DNA from: Cytophagaceae bacterium
GTDB taxonomy: Bacteria; Bacteroidota; Bacteroidia; Cytophagales; Spirosomataceae
NCBI GenBank assembly: GCA_027486845.1
Contig: JAIXOL010000018.1
Span: 1-64,000, forward strand
Direction of reading: 5' to 3'
DNA: 64,000 bases
Within the stretch, counting starts at the first letter, position 1. Every line of letters begins with the position of its first letter. Positions 43,094-52,754 of the stretch are shown here, in pieces. Below the pieces are notes generated by a model that was not told the DNA's origin, searched no databases, and saw nothing but the letters and a program-made list of their open reading frames with translations. The translations under genes and the position numbers were made by a program.

Positions 43094-44218
43094 ATGTCTG
43101 AAAATCAATCACGTCGCTCGTTTCTACAAAACCTCGGTGTTGGTCTTGGCACCACTGCGACTGCATTTGCCGTGCCATCTGTAATGGCCGTGTCAGAAGC
43201 CGTTCCACCCAAAGATGAAAAAAAGCTTGGTATTGCACTCGTTGGTTTGGGTAGCTACGCCAAAAATCAGTTGGCGGTTGCCTTAGAAAATGCCAAAAAC
43301 TGTTATTTGGCTGCTATCGTAACAGGTTCACCTGGAAAAGCTGAAGAGTGGACAAAAAAATATAATTTACCCAAAGAAAGTGTTTATAACTATCAAAATT
43401 TCGATGAAATAGCCAAAAATAAAGCCGTTGATATTATTTACGTGGTTTTGCCAAATTCGATGCACCCTGAGTTTGTGATTCGTGCGGCAAAGGCTGGCAA
43501 GCACGTCATGTGCGAAAAACCAATGGCGAATTCGGTAGCCGAATGCGATGCCATGATAAAAGCCTGCAAAGATTCAGGTGTGCAGTTGGGTGTGGGTTAT
43601 CGTCTTCATTTTGAGCCATTTACGCAAGAAATTATGCGAATAGGGCAGAAAAAAGAGAAAGGTAATGTGAGATTTATGCAAACTAATTTTGGTTTTACAA
43701 TCGGCGACCCAACACAGTGGCGTTTGAAAAAAGCAATGGCAGGTGGTGGCCCTCTGATGGACGTGGGCATTTATTGCGTACAGGCATCTCGCTACGTAAC
43801 GGGCGAAGAACCGCTTTGGGTAACGGCTCAGTTTGGGCCAATTACTGATAAAGAACGTTTCAAAGATGTAGAGGAGAGCGTTTCGTGGCAAATGGAGTTT
43901 CCAGGCGGAGCGATGGTGAATGGTTTTAGTTCGTACAAGTCAAATATTGAGCAACTTTATGTGTCAGCCGATAAAGGTTGGATGCAACTAAGTCCGGCAT
44001 ATAGCTATGGGCCAATTAAAGGTCGAAGTAACGATGGAGAATTGAAATTGCCAGTAGTGCATCATCAAACCGTTATGATGGAAGCCATCTGCAAAGAATT
44101 TATGGAAACAGGAAAATTTCCGAAACACATCGATGGTGACGAAGGTAAGCGTGATATGAAAATCTTGATGGCCATCTACGAAGCCGCTCAGACTGGAAAA
44201 CGTATTAGTTTGGTGTAG
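43094..44218 (+). CDS. Gfo/Idh/MocA-family oxidoreductase, Tat-exported
   Basis: 374 residues. The N-terminus SENQSRRSFLQNLGVGLGTT is a twin-arginine signal. The Rossmann domain has LGIALVGLGSYAKNQLA, and HVMCEKPMANSVAECDAMI carries the EKP motif; GPLMDVGIYCVQASRYVTG is the downstream conserved block. The protein resembles periplasmic glucose-fructose oxidoreductase relatives and needs NADP bound before export. Substrate unknown. A long inverted repeat lies 3 bp after its stop. Confidence 0.9.
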   Translation: MSENQSRRSFLQNLGVGLGTTATAFAVPSVMAVSEAVPPKDEKKLGIALVGLGSYAKNQLAVALENAKNCYLAAIVTGSPGKAEEWTKKYNLPKESVYNYQNFDEIAKNKAVDIIYVVLPNSMHPEFVIRAAKAGKHVMCEKPMANSVAECDAMIKACKDSGVQLGVGYRLHFEPFTQEIMRIGQKKEKGNVRFMQTNFGFTIGDPTQWRLKKAMAGGGPLMDVGIYCVQASRYVTGEEPLWVTAQFGPITDKERFKDVEESVSWQMEFPGGAMVNGFSSYKSNIEQLYVSADKGWMQLSPAYSYGPIKGRSNDGELKLPVVHHQTVMMEAICKEFMETGKFPKHIDGDEGKRDMKILMAIYEAAQTGKRISLV

Positions 44219-44223
44219 ATTTT

Positions 44224-44325
44224 GAGATATGAGATAGGGGATTCGAGATTTTAAACACAGGTTTTTGGGAAAATTAAATTTGCTTTAATTTTTTTCTCGA
44301 ATCTCATATCCCCAATCTCATATCT
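44224..44325. repeat. GAGATATGAGAT inverted repeat
   Basis: Left arm GAGATATGAGATAGGGGATT with CGAGATTTT; right arm CTCGAATCTCATATCCCCAA with TCTCATATCT. The two are about 80% inverted copies around 40 bp of AT-rich sequence. It may act as a terminator. Confidence 0.75.
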
Positions 44326-44388
44326 ACAAATAAACCATTTTTCAAGTTTTATCGTTATACGTATTCAAACAAAATCTATCAAACAAAA

Positions 44389-45219
44389 ATGAAAAAAATC
44401 GTTTTACTATTCTCTCTTTTTGTATCAATGGGAGCAATGGCACAAGGTATCAAAACGCCAGCCCCAAGTCCAACCCAAATCATTAAGCAAGATTTTGCTC
44501 TTTCATCAATCGAAGTAAACTATTCTCGTCCATTGGCTAAAGGTCGTAAGATTTTTGGTGATTTAGTGCCTTTTGGTGCTATGTGGAGAACCGGAGCTAA
44601 TGGTGCAACCAAAGTAACTTTCGGTGAAGATGTGAAAGTTGGCGGTGTTGCGGTAAAAGCTGGTTCGTATGCACTTTACTCAATTCCGAATGCAGGTGAG
44701 TGGGAAATTATTTTGAACAAAGGCGTAAATAATGGAGGATTGAGTGGCTATAAAAAAGAAGAAGACGTAGCTCGTTTCAAAGTAAAATCAATGACTTTGC
44801 CAATGAATATTGAGTCGTTTACGATTATCATCGGTGATGTATTGGCGGCATCGGCAAATATTCAAATTTTGTGGGAAAACACAGCCGTAAGTATTCCAGT
44901 TGAAGCTGATATTGATAGCAAAATCATGAAATCAATTGATGGTGCAATGAATGTTGATAGCCGTCCGTACTTTGCAGCAGCGGGTTACTATTATGATAAT
45001 GGCAAAGATTTATCAAAAGCATTGGAATGGGTAAACAAAGCAATTGATGCTCAGCCAAGTGCTTATTGGATGGTGCATTTAAAAGCAAAAATCCAAGCCA
45101 AAATGGGTGATAAAGTAGCTGCAAAAGCAACAGCTACGAAAGGAATTGAGTTAGCAAAAGCAGGTGGAAATCCTGATTATGTAGCTTTAAACGAAAAATT
45201 GATTGCTACTTTGAAGTAA
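44389..45219 (+). CDS. DUF2911 protein with C-terminal TPR-like helices
   Basis: 276 residues. A signal peptide (about 1-19, ending AMAQ) is followed by the DUF2911 domain (about 30-165): SIEVNYSRPLAKGRKIFGDL, VPFGAMWRTGANGATKVTFG and YALYSIPNAGEWEIILNK, the known family blocks. The last 100 residues form TPR-like helices (DLSKALEWVNKAIDAQPSAY, MGDKVAAKATATKGIELAK). Function unknown. It ends in a terminator (45248-45278). Confidence 0.88.
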   Translation: MKKIVLLFSLFVSMGAMAQGIKTPAPSPTQIIKQDFALSSIEVNYSRPLAKGRKIFGDLVPFGAMWRTGANGATKVTFGEDVKVGGVAVKAGSYALYSIPNAGEWEIILNKGVNNGGLSGYKKEEDVARFKVKSMTLPMNIESFTIIIGDVLAASANIQILWENTAVSIPVEADIDSKIMKSIDGAMNVDSRPYFAAAGYYYDNGKDLSKALEWVNKAIDAQPSAYWMVHLKAKIQAKMGDKVAAKATATKGIELAKAGGNPDYVALNEKLIATLK

Positions 45220-45247
45220 GAATATTCCAAATTGACTTATATAAAGG

Positions 45248-45278
45248 AGCTCTCTTGCATCAGGAAGAGGGCTTTTTT
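45248..45278 (+). terminator. Terminator after the DUF2911 gene
   Basis: Stem AGC-T-CTCTT / AAGAG-G-GCT with a T run; one mismatch. Confidence 0.65.
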
Positions 45279-45334
45279 GATGCTTTTTTTCTTGGTAAAA
45301 CAAAATCTTCTAAATAAAAATTATCCAAAAAAAA

Positions 45335-45365
45335 TTGATTTGGCAAATAATTTATCCTAATTTTG
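45335..45365 (+). promoter_or_regulatory. Bacteroidota promoter of ahcY
   Basis: TTG (45335-45337), 20-bp spacer, TAATTTTG (45358-45365), the Bacteroidota housekeeping consensus, about 65 bp before the ahcY start. Confidence 0.6.
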
Positions 45366-45429
45366 TCTAATATTTAGAAAAACCAACTAAATAAAGAATT
45401 TTAAAAGGATAATTTAACTTATATCAATA

Positions 45430-46746
45430 ATGTCAGCAGCAACAAAAACTTATCTCCCTTACAAGGTAAAAGACATCACTCTTGCCGATTGGGGTCGCAA
45501 AGAAATTAAATTAGCAGAAGCCGAAATGCCAGGTTTGATGGCAATCCGTGCTGAATATGGCCCGTCGAAACCATTGGCAGGTGCAAGAGTAGCAGGATGT
45601 TTACACATGACAATCCAAACTGCGGTTTTGATTGAAACCCTTGTAGAGTTAGGTGCTGAAGTAACTTGGTCTTCTTGTAATATTTTCTCAACTCAAGACC
45701 ACGCTGCTGCTGCTATCGCTGCTGCTGGTATTCAGGTTTATGCTTGGAAAGGTCAAACAGCCGAAGAATTCGACTGGTGTATTGAGCAGACTTTGCTTTT
45801 TGGCGAAGAACAAAATCCATTGAACATGATTTTGGATGATGGTGGTGACTTGACAAATATGGTTTTTGATTTATATCCAGAATACATCGCTGGTATCAAA
45901 GGCTTATCTGAAGAAACTACAACTGGTGTTCACCGTTTGTACGAGCGAATGAAAAATGGCACATTATTCTTACCAGCTATCAACGTAAACGACTCAGTAA
46001 CAAAATCGAAATTTGATAATAAATACGGTTGTAAGGAATCATTAGTTGATGCGATTCGTCGTGCAACTGATATTATGATGGCAGGTAAAGTTGCTGCTGT
46101 TGCAGGTTATGGAGATGTAGGTAAAGGTTCGGCAGAATCGCTTCGTGGAGCTGGTTGCCGTGTATTAGTTACTGAAATTGACCCAATCTGTGCTTTACAA
46201 GCAGCAATGGATGGCTACGAGGTTGTTACGATGAACGAGGCAGTAACTCGTGCGAATATCTTCGTAACGGCTACTGGTAACGTTAATATCATCCGTGACC
46301 GTCACTTCAAAGTAATGCGTGACAAGGCTATCGTTTGTAACATCGGTCACTTCGATAATGAAATCGATATGGCTTGGTTGAACCAAAACTATGGTCACAC
46401 AAAATCTACTATCAAGCCACAAGTTGATATGTACGAAATTGATGGCAAAGAAATTATCATCTTGGCTGAAGGGCGTTTAGTAAATTTAGGTTGTGCAATG
46501 GGTCACCCTTCATTCGTGATGTCATGCTCATTCTCAAATCAAGTTTTGGCTCAATTAGAATTGTGGAATAACCCAGAGAAATACGAGAAAAAAGTTTATG
46601 TTCTTCCTAAGCAATTAGATGAGAAAGTAGCTTCTTTCCACTTAGCTCACGTTGGTGCTAAATTAGATACTTTAGATTCAGAACAAGCTGCTTATATCGG
46701 TGTTTCGACAGATGGACCATTCAAGTCTGAAATGTATCGTTACTAA
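45430..46746 (+). CDS. ahcY: Adenosylhomocysteinase (SAH hydrolase)
   Basis: 438 residues. N-terminal [57 protein letters not shown]-binding [20 protein letters not shown]; and the C-terminal [11 protein letters not shown], the family's invariant Lys-Tyr end. It hydrolyses S-adenosylhomocysteine to adenosine and homocysteine, keeping the methyl cycle running. It is a single gene with its own promoter and terminator. No SAH riboswitch is visible upstream. Confidence 0.97.
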   Translation: MSAATKTYLPYKVKDITLADWGRKEIKLAEAEMPGLMAIRAEYGPSKPLAGARVAGCLHMTIQTAVLIETLVELGAEVTWSSCNIFSTQDHAAAAIAAAGIQVYAWKGQTAEEFDWCIEQTLLFGEEQNPLNMILDDGGDLTNMVFDLYPEYIAGIKGLSEETTTGVHRLYERMKNGTLFLPAINVNDSVTKSKFDNKYGCKESLVDAIRRATDIMMAGKVAAVAGYGDVGKGSAESLRGAGCRVLVTEIDPICALQAAMDGYEVVTMNEAVTRANIFVTATGNVNIIRDRHFKVMRDKAIVCNIGHFDNEIDMAWLNQNYGHTKSTIKPQVDMYEIDGKEIIILAEGRLVNLGCAMGHPSFVMSCSFSNQVLAQLELWNNPEKYEKKVYVLPKQLDEKVASFHLAHVGAKLDTLDSEQAAYIGVSTDGPFKSEMYRY

Positions 46747-46768
46747 GATTCAGTGAAGTTTTTATATC

Positions 46769-46805
46769 AAAACGCCCATTTATTGAAAAATAGTTGGGCG
46801 TTTTT
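46769..46805 (+). terminator. Terminator after ahcY
   Basis: Stem AAAACGCCCA / TGGGCGTTTT with an AT-rich loop and T run. Confidence 0.85.
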
Positions 46806-46935
46806 GCTTTTTATTTGTCTCTTGATTTAGTTTTACGCTCACAAGTTTTTCAAAAGTATAGCCTCCTTAAATGTGGATATTTACCTGTGAACTTTCCTCC
46901 AATATTACAAAAAAAATTAAATTTTTCGCATAAAA

Positions 46936-46966
46936 TTGTCGTTTTCAAATATTTGCCGTAATTTTG
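46936..46966 (+). promoter_or_regulatory. Bacteroidota promoter of guaB
   Basis: TTG (46936-46938), 20-bp spacer, TAATTTTG (46959-46966), 31 bp before the ATG chosen for guaB; an upstream TTG start at 46968 would sit inside the transcription start region. Confidence 0.65.
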
Positions 46967-46997
46967 CTTGGCAAATAGAGAAACGAAATTATTTGCT

Positions 46998-48464
46998 ATG
47001 TTAGATTCTTCAAAGTTGCTTTACGAAGCACTCACCTACGACGACGTTCTGCTCGTTCCTGCATACTCCGAGGTACTTCCACGTGATACGCAAACGAAAA
47101 CATTTTTAACAAAAAATATTCAATTAAACATTCCACTTATTTCGGCGGCAATGGATACCGTTACCGAATACGAAATGGCTGTGGCAATGGCACAAGAGGG
47201 CGGAATTGGTTTTATTCACAAAAACATGACCATTCAGCAGCAAGCCGAGCAAGTTCGTAAGGTAAAACGCTCAGAAAGTGGTATGATTATCGACCCAATT
47301 ACATTGCACGAAACAGCAACTGTTGGCGATGCTCTCCGTATAATGAAAGAATTCCGTATAGGTGGTATTCCGATTGTTGACGAAAACCAAAAACTTAAAG
47401 GAATTATCACCAACCGTGATTTACGTTTTCAGTTAGATGCTTCTAAAGCAATCACTGATATTATGACCAAAGATAACCTAATCGTTGGACATGAAGGAGC
47501 AGGATTGGCAGAAGCAGAAGACATTTTACGTAATTATAAAATCGAGAAACTTCCAATTGTTGATAAAGACTATAAAATCATCGGTTTGATTACCTATCGA
47601 GATATTTTGAAGAAAAAAGATCGTCCGAATGCTGCTAAAGACAGGTTAGGTCGTCTGATTGCAGGTGCAGCCGTTGGTGTAACACCTGACATCGAAGAAC
47701 GTGTAGCAGCCCTCATCAAAGCAGGGGTTGACGTAGTAAGTATAGACACCGCTCACGGACATTCGAAAGGTGTAATTGACAGCCTCAAACGCATCAAAGG
47801 TGCATTTCCGAACATCGATGTAATTGTAGGAAATATAGCTACCGAAGAAGCCGCCGAAGCTCTTGCCAAAGCAGGTGCTGATGCCATCAAAGTTGGTGTA
47901 GGTCCAGGAAGTATCTGCACGACCCGTATCATTGCAGGTATTGGAATGCCACAACTTTCGGCCGTTGCTGATTCGGCAAGAGCAGCCGCAAAATATGGTG
48001 TTCCAGTAATTGCTGATGGTGGGATTCGTTTTTCGGGTGATATTGTAAAAGCAATCGCTGGTGGTGCAAGTACTGTTATGATTGGTTCGCTTTTGGCAGG
48101 AACAGAAGAAGCCCCAGGCGAAATGGTGATTTATGAAGGACGCAAGTTTAAAACATACCGTGGAATGGGTTCGGTAGAAGCAATGGAAGACGGCTCGAAA
48201 GATCGTTATTTCCAAGATGCCGAAGATGATATTAAGAAACTCGTTCCCGAGGGAATCGTGGGACGTGTGCCATTTAAAGGTCGTGCTGCCGAAATTATCT
48301 ATCAAATGGTAGGAGGCTTAAAAGCAGGTATGGGCTATTGTGGTGCCGGCGATATTGCTACTTTACAAAAAGCAAAATTTGTAAAAATCACAGCATCGGG
48401 TATTAAAGAAAGCCACCCACATGATATTCAGATTACAAGAGAAGCCCCGAATTATTCGAGATAA
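46998..48464 (+). CDS. guaB: IMP dehydrogenase
   Basis: 488 residues from the ATG at 46998 ([20 protein letters not shown]). The TIM barrel is interrupted by two CBS domains (about 90-205). The catalytic loop [17 protein letters not shown] holds the Cys at about 306; [17 protein letters not shown] and the flap ([10 protein letters not shown]...) follow. It makes XMP for guanine nucleotides. It has its own promoter and terminator. Confidence 0.97.
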   Translation: MLDSSKLLYEALTYDDVLLVPAYSEVLPRDTQTKTFLTKNIQLNIPLISAAMDTVTEYEMAVAMAQEGGIGFIHKNMTIQQQAEQVRKVKRSESGMIIDPITLHETATVGDALRIMKEFRIGGIPIVDENQKLKGIITNRDLRFQLDASKAITDIMTKDNLIVGHEGAGLAEAEDILRNYKIEKLPIVDKDYKIIGLITYRDILKKKDRPNAAKDRLGRLIAGAAVGVTPDIEERVAALIKAGVDVVSIDTAHGHSKGVIDSLKRIKGAFPNIDVIVGNIATEEAAEALAKAGADAIKVGVGPGSICTTRIIAGIGMPQLSAVADSARAAAKYGVPVIADGGIRFSGDIVKAIAGGASTVMIGSLLAGTEEAPGEMVIYEGRKFKTYRGMGSVEAMEDGSKDRYFQDAEDDIKKLVPEGIVGRVPFKGRAAEIIYQMVGGLKAGMGYCGAGDIATLQKAKFVKITASGIKESHPHDIQITREAPNYSR

Positions 48465-48485
48465 TTTTCAAAATAAATAGATTTA

Positions 48486-48525
48486 AAACACCGATAGTCA
48501 ACTTTATATTGGCTATCGGTGTTTC
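48486..48525 (+). terminator. Terminator after guaB
   Basis: Stem AAACACCGATAG / CTATCGGTGTTT with a loop of about 15 bases. Confidence 0.85.
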
Positions 48526-48631
48526 TATAAAAAGAAATAAACTTTGAGTAAAAGCCGATTATTAATAACATAAAGCTATTTACTTATTCCGAACGGGCGG
48601 TAAACTGCTTCACTCATTTACTCATTATTCT

Positions 48632-49624
48632 ATGAATCGAGTACTAATTACAGGTGCAAATGGTTTAGTTGGCAGTGCCACCGCTCGTAGGTTTGCAGAA
48701 GCGGGCTATGAGGTTTCGGCAATGTGCCGTGCTTGTAGCGATTTGTCTTTATTGAACGATATTAAATCAAAAATCAAAATCATCGAAGGTGATGTTTTAG
48801 ATATACATTCACTAGAAAATGCACTCGAAAATCAAGATTTTGTAGTTCATACAGCCGCCTTAGTGTCTTTCGCTCCCAAAGATCGCAACCAAATGTTTAA
48901 GGTAAACGTAGAAGGGACGGCCAACTTGGTGAATATTTGTTTGGAAAGAAACATAAAAAAACTCTGTCATGTAAGTTCGATTGCCGCATTGGGTCGTCCA
49001 ACGTCGGCATCAGAAAATGTTCATGGAGGAATCATTGACGAAAATCAAAAATGGGAAGATTCTCCGCTCAACTCAAATTACGCAAAATCGAAGTACGAAG
49101 GCGAACTTGAAGTATGGCGTGGCGAAGCAGAAGGACTGAATGTAGTGGTAGTTAATCCTTCAATTATTTTGGGCGAAGGAGATTGGCACAAAAGTAGTAC
49201 ACAGCTCTTTAAGTACGTTTATGACCAGCACAAATATTATACCAACGGCAATTTAAATTATGTTGATGTAAACGACCTCGTAACGGCTATTTTTATACTT
49301 ACTACATCAAAAGTCAAAAGCGAACGCTTCATTTTGAATGGTGGTACTACGACATACAAGATATTTTTCGAGAAAATAGCGGCAGTTTTTGGCAAAAAAG
49401 CCCCTTTTAAGACTTTATCACCTTTCGCCATCGACATCTTGTGGCGACTAGAAGCCTTGCGGGCTTTCTTCACAAAAAAAGCCCCATTAATTACAAAAGA
49501 AACCGCTCATAACTCTAGCACAAAATTTACTTATAAAAACCAAAAAATTCAAAAAGCAATTAATTTTCAATTTACTGACTTAGATGAAACGATTAACCGA
49601 GTTGGAAATTTTCTTTTGAAATAG
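48632..49624 (+). CDS. NAD-dependent epimerase/dehydratase (extended SDR)
   Basis: 330 residues. The Rossmann motif VLITGANGLVGSATARRFAE is at the start; AALVSFAPKDRNQMFKVNVEGTANL, SSIAALGR and the catalytic YAKSKYEGE (Tyr-x-x-x-Lys) follow, as in dihydroflavonol-reductase-like SDRs. Substrate unknown. It stands alone. Confidence 0.88.
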   Translation: MNRVLITGANGLVGSATARRFAEAGYEVSAMCRACSDLSLLNDIKSKIKIIEGDVLDIHSLENALENQDFVVHTAALVSFAPKDRNQMFKVNVEGTANLVNICLERNIKKLCHVSSIAALGRPTSASENVHGGIIDENQKWEDSPLNSNYAKSKYEGELEVWRGEAEGLNVVVVNPSIILGEGDWHKSSTQLFKYVYDQHKYYTNGNLNYVDVNDLVTAIFILTTSKVKSERFILNGGTTTYKIFFEKIAAVFGKKAPFKTLSPFAIDILWRLEALRAFFTKKAPLITKETAHNSSTKFTYKNQKIQKAINFQFTDLDETINRVGNFLLK

Positions 49625-50046
49625 TTACTGAGCAATTTTTTATTGGAAAACTGGTTACTTGTTAAGTACTCCGCGGTCAATAGCCTAAAGTCTACACTAA
49701 CATAAAATGCTGTCTATCAGTTTTTTATGAAAAACAAATTTGTCGACAAAATATACCCAACTACCTATTAGTTGATTAGAAAATAAACGAATAATAATTA
49801 ACGAATAACAAATCACCGACTTAGGAACTTTTATTTCTGGAAAACCATTGAGATTTAATAAATAATTTTTACATTTATTAATCGTTTTATTGGTGCAAAT
49901 AATCTTTTATGTTATTTCATTGATTATCAGCAGATAATATTATAATGTAAAGAAAATACAAGAGTATTTTTATAACTATAAAATTAATTTTAAGCACAAT
50001 GTGCAGCCCTATGGTTGGGCTGTTTAACCTTTGAGTGGAATTCTAC
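49625..50046. other. Long spacer and leader of the TPR gene
   Basis: 422 bp without a supported gene. The first 90 bp contain scattered words of the repeat families (CAATAGCCTAAAGTCTACAC). The last part has a hairpin CAGCCC-(7)-GGGCTG (50004-50022) just before the start codon, which could be a leader structure. Confidence 0.5.
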
Positions 50047-51459
50047 ATGCAACACGAATTTAGTGACAGATTCGATGGTTTCGATGACGCTGATGTGAAA
50101 GCATCGGCCGAACGCTTTGAGGAAATGCTCAAAAGTAAAGAAACGATTTTCTTCGACGAAGAAACATACGAACAATTATCCGAATACTATTTGCTCAAAA
50201 GCAAGTGGGATATGGCAATGAAAGCATGCCGAATTGGCCTTCAGCAATACCCTTATTCGCTCGAATTATTGCTCGACAAAGTGCAGCTACATGCCAATTA
50301 TGAGCAATTCGACGAAGCAATGGAGGTTTTGGATACTGCTGCCATTTATAATCCAGCCGATAACGAAATTACTTACATGAGAGGCGTAATTTGCAATCTC
50401 ATGGGCAATCACGAAGAGGCCGTTGAGTATCTGCGTGAGGCACTATTGTTATCAGACGAAAAAGAAACAGTATATTTTCAGCTTGCTCAAACCTACCAAA
50501 ACTGGCAGAAGTTTGAAGAAGCTGCTCATTTCTATAAAAAAGCTATCCGCAATAAATTTCAAGAGGAAATTGCTTTTTATGAACTAGTATTTTGCTTAGA
50601 ACAAGCCGATAAATTAGAAGAAAACCTTAGTTATTTTCAAGAATTAGTTGATAATGACCCCTACTCGCATTTTGCATGGTTTGCCTTGGGTATGACTCAT
50701 AGTCGCCTCGGAAAGCACAAAGATGCTGCTTTTGCGTATGATTATGCGGTTACGGTAAAGGAAGATTTTGCTTCGGGTTGGTTTAATTTGGCTCATGCTT
50801 ACATGAACCTCAATAATTTTATTGATGCCAAAGAATGCTATGCCAATGTGCTAAAACATGAAGCCCCAACTGCTGAGGTTTATACACATTTAGGTGCTGC
50901 TTGTGAGAAATTGGAACAATACGACGAAGCCTACAAAAACTACAGAGAAGCCACGGTTTTGGACGAAAATTGGGACGATGCATGGTTTGGAATGGGTTCG
51001 GCTTTATATGAGCAAGAACGTTGGTTTGAGAGTGTTCATTTTACACAAAAGGCTATCAAACTCAACGAAGAAAACGCTGATTATTGGTTGCTTTTGGGTG
51101 ATACTGAATCTAAATTAGGAAATTTTTTGTCGAGTAATGAGGCTTATACGCAAGCCGTTGCACTTGACTCGAATAATCCAGATATTTGGCTAAATTGGTC
51201 GTTACTTTTCTTTGAGCAAAGTCAATATAGTAAAGCCTTCGAGATTGTGTATGATGGAATCAGCGAAATGCCTGACGATTCAGATTTATTCTATCGTGCA
51301 GCAGCTTATTTGATTTTCGATGGAAGCTACAACGAAGCTTACAAATATCTCGAAACAGGCTTGATTCTCAACTATGATGCCCACGCCCAAATCTATGATT
51401 TCTTCCCGAATCTTGATACGCAAAAGGCTCTTTTTAGAATTATTGAGCAGTATAAATGA
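50047..51459 (+). CDS. Tetratricopeptide repeat protein
   Basis: 470 residues from the ATG at 50047 (MQHEFSDRFDGFDDADVKAS); a GTG 12 bp upstream is possible. No signal peptide, so it is likely cytoplasmic. About ten TPR units can be seen, for example WDMAMKACRIGLQQYPYSLE, YMRGVICNLMGNHEEAVEYL, WFALGMTHSRLGKHKDAAFA and WFGMGSALYEQERWFESVHF. It is probably a scaffold; no partner is evident. It ends at a strong two-way terminator. Confidence 0.88.
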   Translation: MQHEFSDRFDGFDDADVKASAERFEEMLKSKETIFFDEETYEQLSEYYLLKSKWDMAMKACRIGLQQYPYSLELLLDKVQLHANYEQFDEAMEVLDTAAIYNPADNEITYMRGVICNLMGNHEEAVEYLREALLLSDEKETVYFQLAQTYQNWQKFEEAAHFYKKAIRNKFQEEIAFYELVFCLEQADKLEENLSYFQELVDNDPYSHFAWFALGMTHSRLGKHKDAAFAYDYAVTVKEDFASGWFNLAHAYMNLNNFIDAKECYANVLKHEAPTAEVYTHLGAACEKLEQYDEAYKNYREATVLDENWDDAWFGMGSALYEQERWFESVHFTQKAIKLNEENADYWLLLGDTESKLGNFLSSNEAYTQAVALDSNNPDIWLNWSLLFFEQSQYSKAFEIVYDGISEMPDDSDLFYRAAAYLIFDGSYNEAYKYLETGLILNYDAHAQIYDFFPNLDTQKALFRIIEQYK

Positions 51460-51474
51460 GGAGGATTTAGATAG

Positions 51475-51514
51475 AAATTGAGGCTTGGAAAAATAGATTT
51501 CCAAGCCTCAATTT
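51475..51514. terminator. Two-way terminator between convergent genes
   Basis: Stem AAATTGAGGCTTGGAAA / TTTCCAAGCCTCAATTT (17 bp, perfect) with a 6-base loop. Confidence 0.9.
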
Positions 51515-51587
51515 GTTATACCTCGCTGTGCATGTCTCTGACTTCATACGAGTTTTTAATCATCACCTGATGGTTTTGCTTTGTATC

Positions 51588-52667
51588 TCACATCATCTTT
51601 CCACTTTCAACCGACTTCATACCTTTTTTAGAAAGTGCTTTCACGCCAAAAATCAAATCTGCAAAGCGTGGGTCGGTGGTTAGTCCTTTTTTGTATCGGC
51701 TATAAATTTGCTGAATAACTACTGAGTTTTTGAATAAACCAAAAACATAGAAATACAGAATATTTGATAAATCTCGACCGCTTTTTTCTGCATAACGCTC
51801 AGCAAATTCTTGGCGAGTTAAGTTTCCTTCCACCCAAGAAAGGTTAAATGTTTTTTCAAAAGCTCCATCATTGGCTTCTGCCCAATACGAAAGACTTGTA
51901 CCTACATCCATGAGTGGGTCGCCGACGGTGGTCATTTCCCAGTCTAAAACCGCAATGATTTCTGATAAATTATTGGCGTTCAGCACTACATTATCATACT
52001 TATAATCGTTATGTATGAGCGTGGGTTTTCCTTCGTCAGGAAGATTCTCTTTGAGCCAAGCAGCCAAAATATCCATTGCAGCAATTTCATCAGTTTGTGA
52101 GGCGACATAACGTTTATGCCATCCTTCTACTTGTCGCTGAATATAGCCTTTGGGTTTTCCAATATGCACTAAACCAGTGTTTTCAATGTCAATGGCGTGT
52201 AAAGCTGCCAAATTATCACACAATGCTTCTGAGAGTTTTCGTATTTCGGCAGGAGCAATGGTTTGTATAAGTTTCAGGGCATCTTTTGCTCGTAAAATAA
52301 TGCCTTGCACTCGATCCATGATATAAAATGGATAACCCATGACGGCCTCATCATCAGTAAAAATAATCGGATTTGGTATTTTCTCATACCCAATCGACTT
52401 GATGGCCGTTAGAATCTTGTATTCACGAGCCATATCATGCCCACCTTTGATGTCTTTCGCTCCCACAGGCGGGCGACGTAAAACATATTCACTGTTAGAC
52501 GTTTTTAAGAAATACGTCAGATTGGAGTATCCTCCGGGAAACTGCGAAACTTCGGTAATTTGTTCAAAATTAGGCAATTGAGATTTGATAAAGTCATTCA
52601 ACTTTATCAAATCCAACTCTTCTCCTTGCCTAACTGCCGATGGCGTATCTATTTTTAATGATGTCAT
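51588..52667 (-). CDS. Phosphotransferase (APH/ACAD10-like kinase) family protein
   Basis: 359 residues. Kinase-like fold: QFPGGYSNLTYFLKTSNSEY and VLRRPPVG in the N-lobe, then HAIDIEN, the catalytic LIHNDYKYDNVVLN (HxDxxxxN) and VLDWEMTTVGDPLMDVGTSL (the DFG-equivalent). This matches aminoglycoside-phosphotransferase-like proteins often tied to acyl-CoA dehydrogenase or hydroxy-acid metabolism; the substrate is unknown. A small hairpin element lies upstream (52707-52743). Confidence 0.88.
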   Translation of the reverse strand: MTSLKIDTPSAVRQGEELDLIKLNDFIKSQLPNFEQITEVSQFPGGYSNLTYFLKTSNSEYVLRRPPVGAKDIKGGHDMAREYKILTAIKSIGYEKIPNPIIFTDDEAVMGYPFYIMDRVQGIILRAKDALKLIQTIAPAEIRKLSEALCDNLAALHAIDIENTGLVHIGKPKGYIQRQVEGWHKRYVASQTDEIAAMDILAAWLKENLPDEGKPTLIHNDYKYDNVVLNANNLSEIIAVLDWEMTTVGDPLMDVGTSLSYWAEANDGAFEKTFNLSWVEGNLTRQEFAERYAEKSGRDLSNILYFYVFGLFKNSVVIQQIYSRYKKGLTTDPRFADLIFGVKALSKKGMKSVESGKMM

Positions 52668-52706
52668 TTTTTAGTCAATTGCGGGCTGCGTTCCGCACCA
52701 TGGTTG

Positions 52707-52743
52707 GTAGAATTTTGTTGTTGAATTTTATTCTCAATTCTAC
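52707..52743. repeat. Short inverted repeat upstream of the phosphotransferase gene
   Basis: GTAGAATT and AATTCTAC about 20 bp apart; next to it TGCGG/CCGCA also pairs. A minor intergenic hairpin of unknown role. Confidence 0.45.
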
Positions 52744-52754
52744 ATTTTCAATTA

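Noticed and set aside
45241-45430. Possible SAH or SAM riboswitch in front of ahcY
   Set aside because: The leader is short and AT-rich; I see a promoter and no conserved pseudoknot or multi-stem structure.
47646-48305. Open frame of 219 codons on the minus strand opposite guaB
   Set aside because: Its product is Cys/Asn/Phe-rich without family character, and guaB covers it entirely with clear motifs; it is an antisense shadow.
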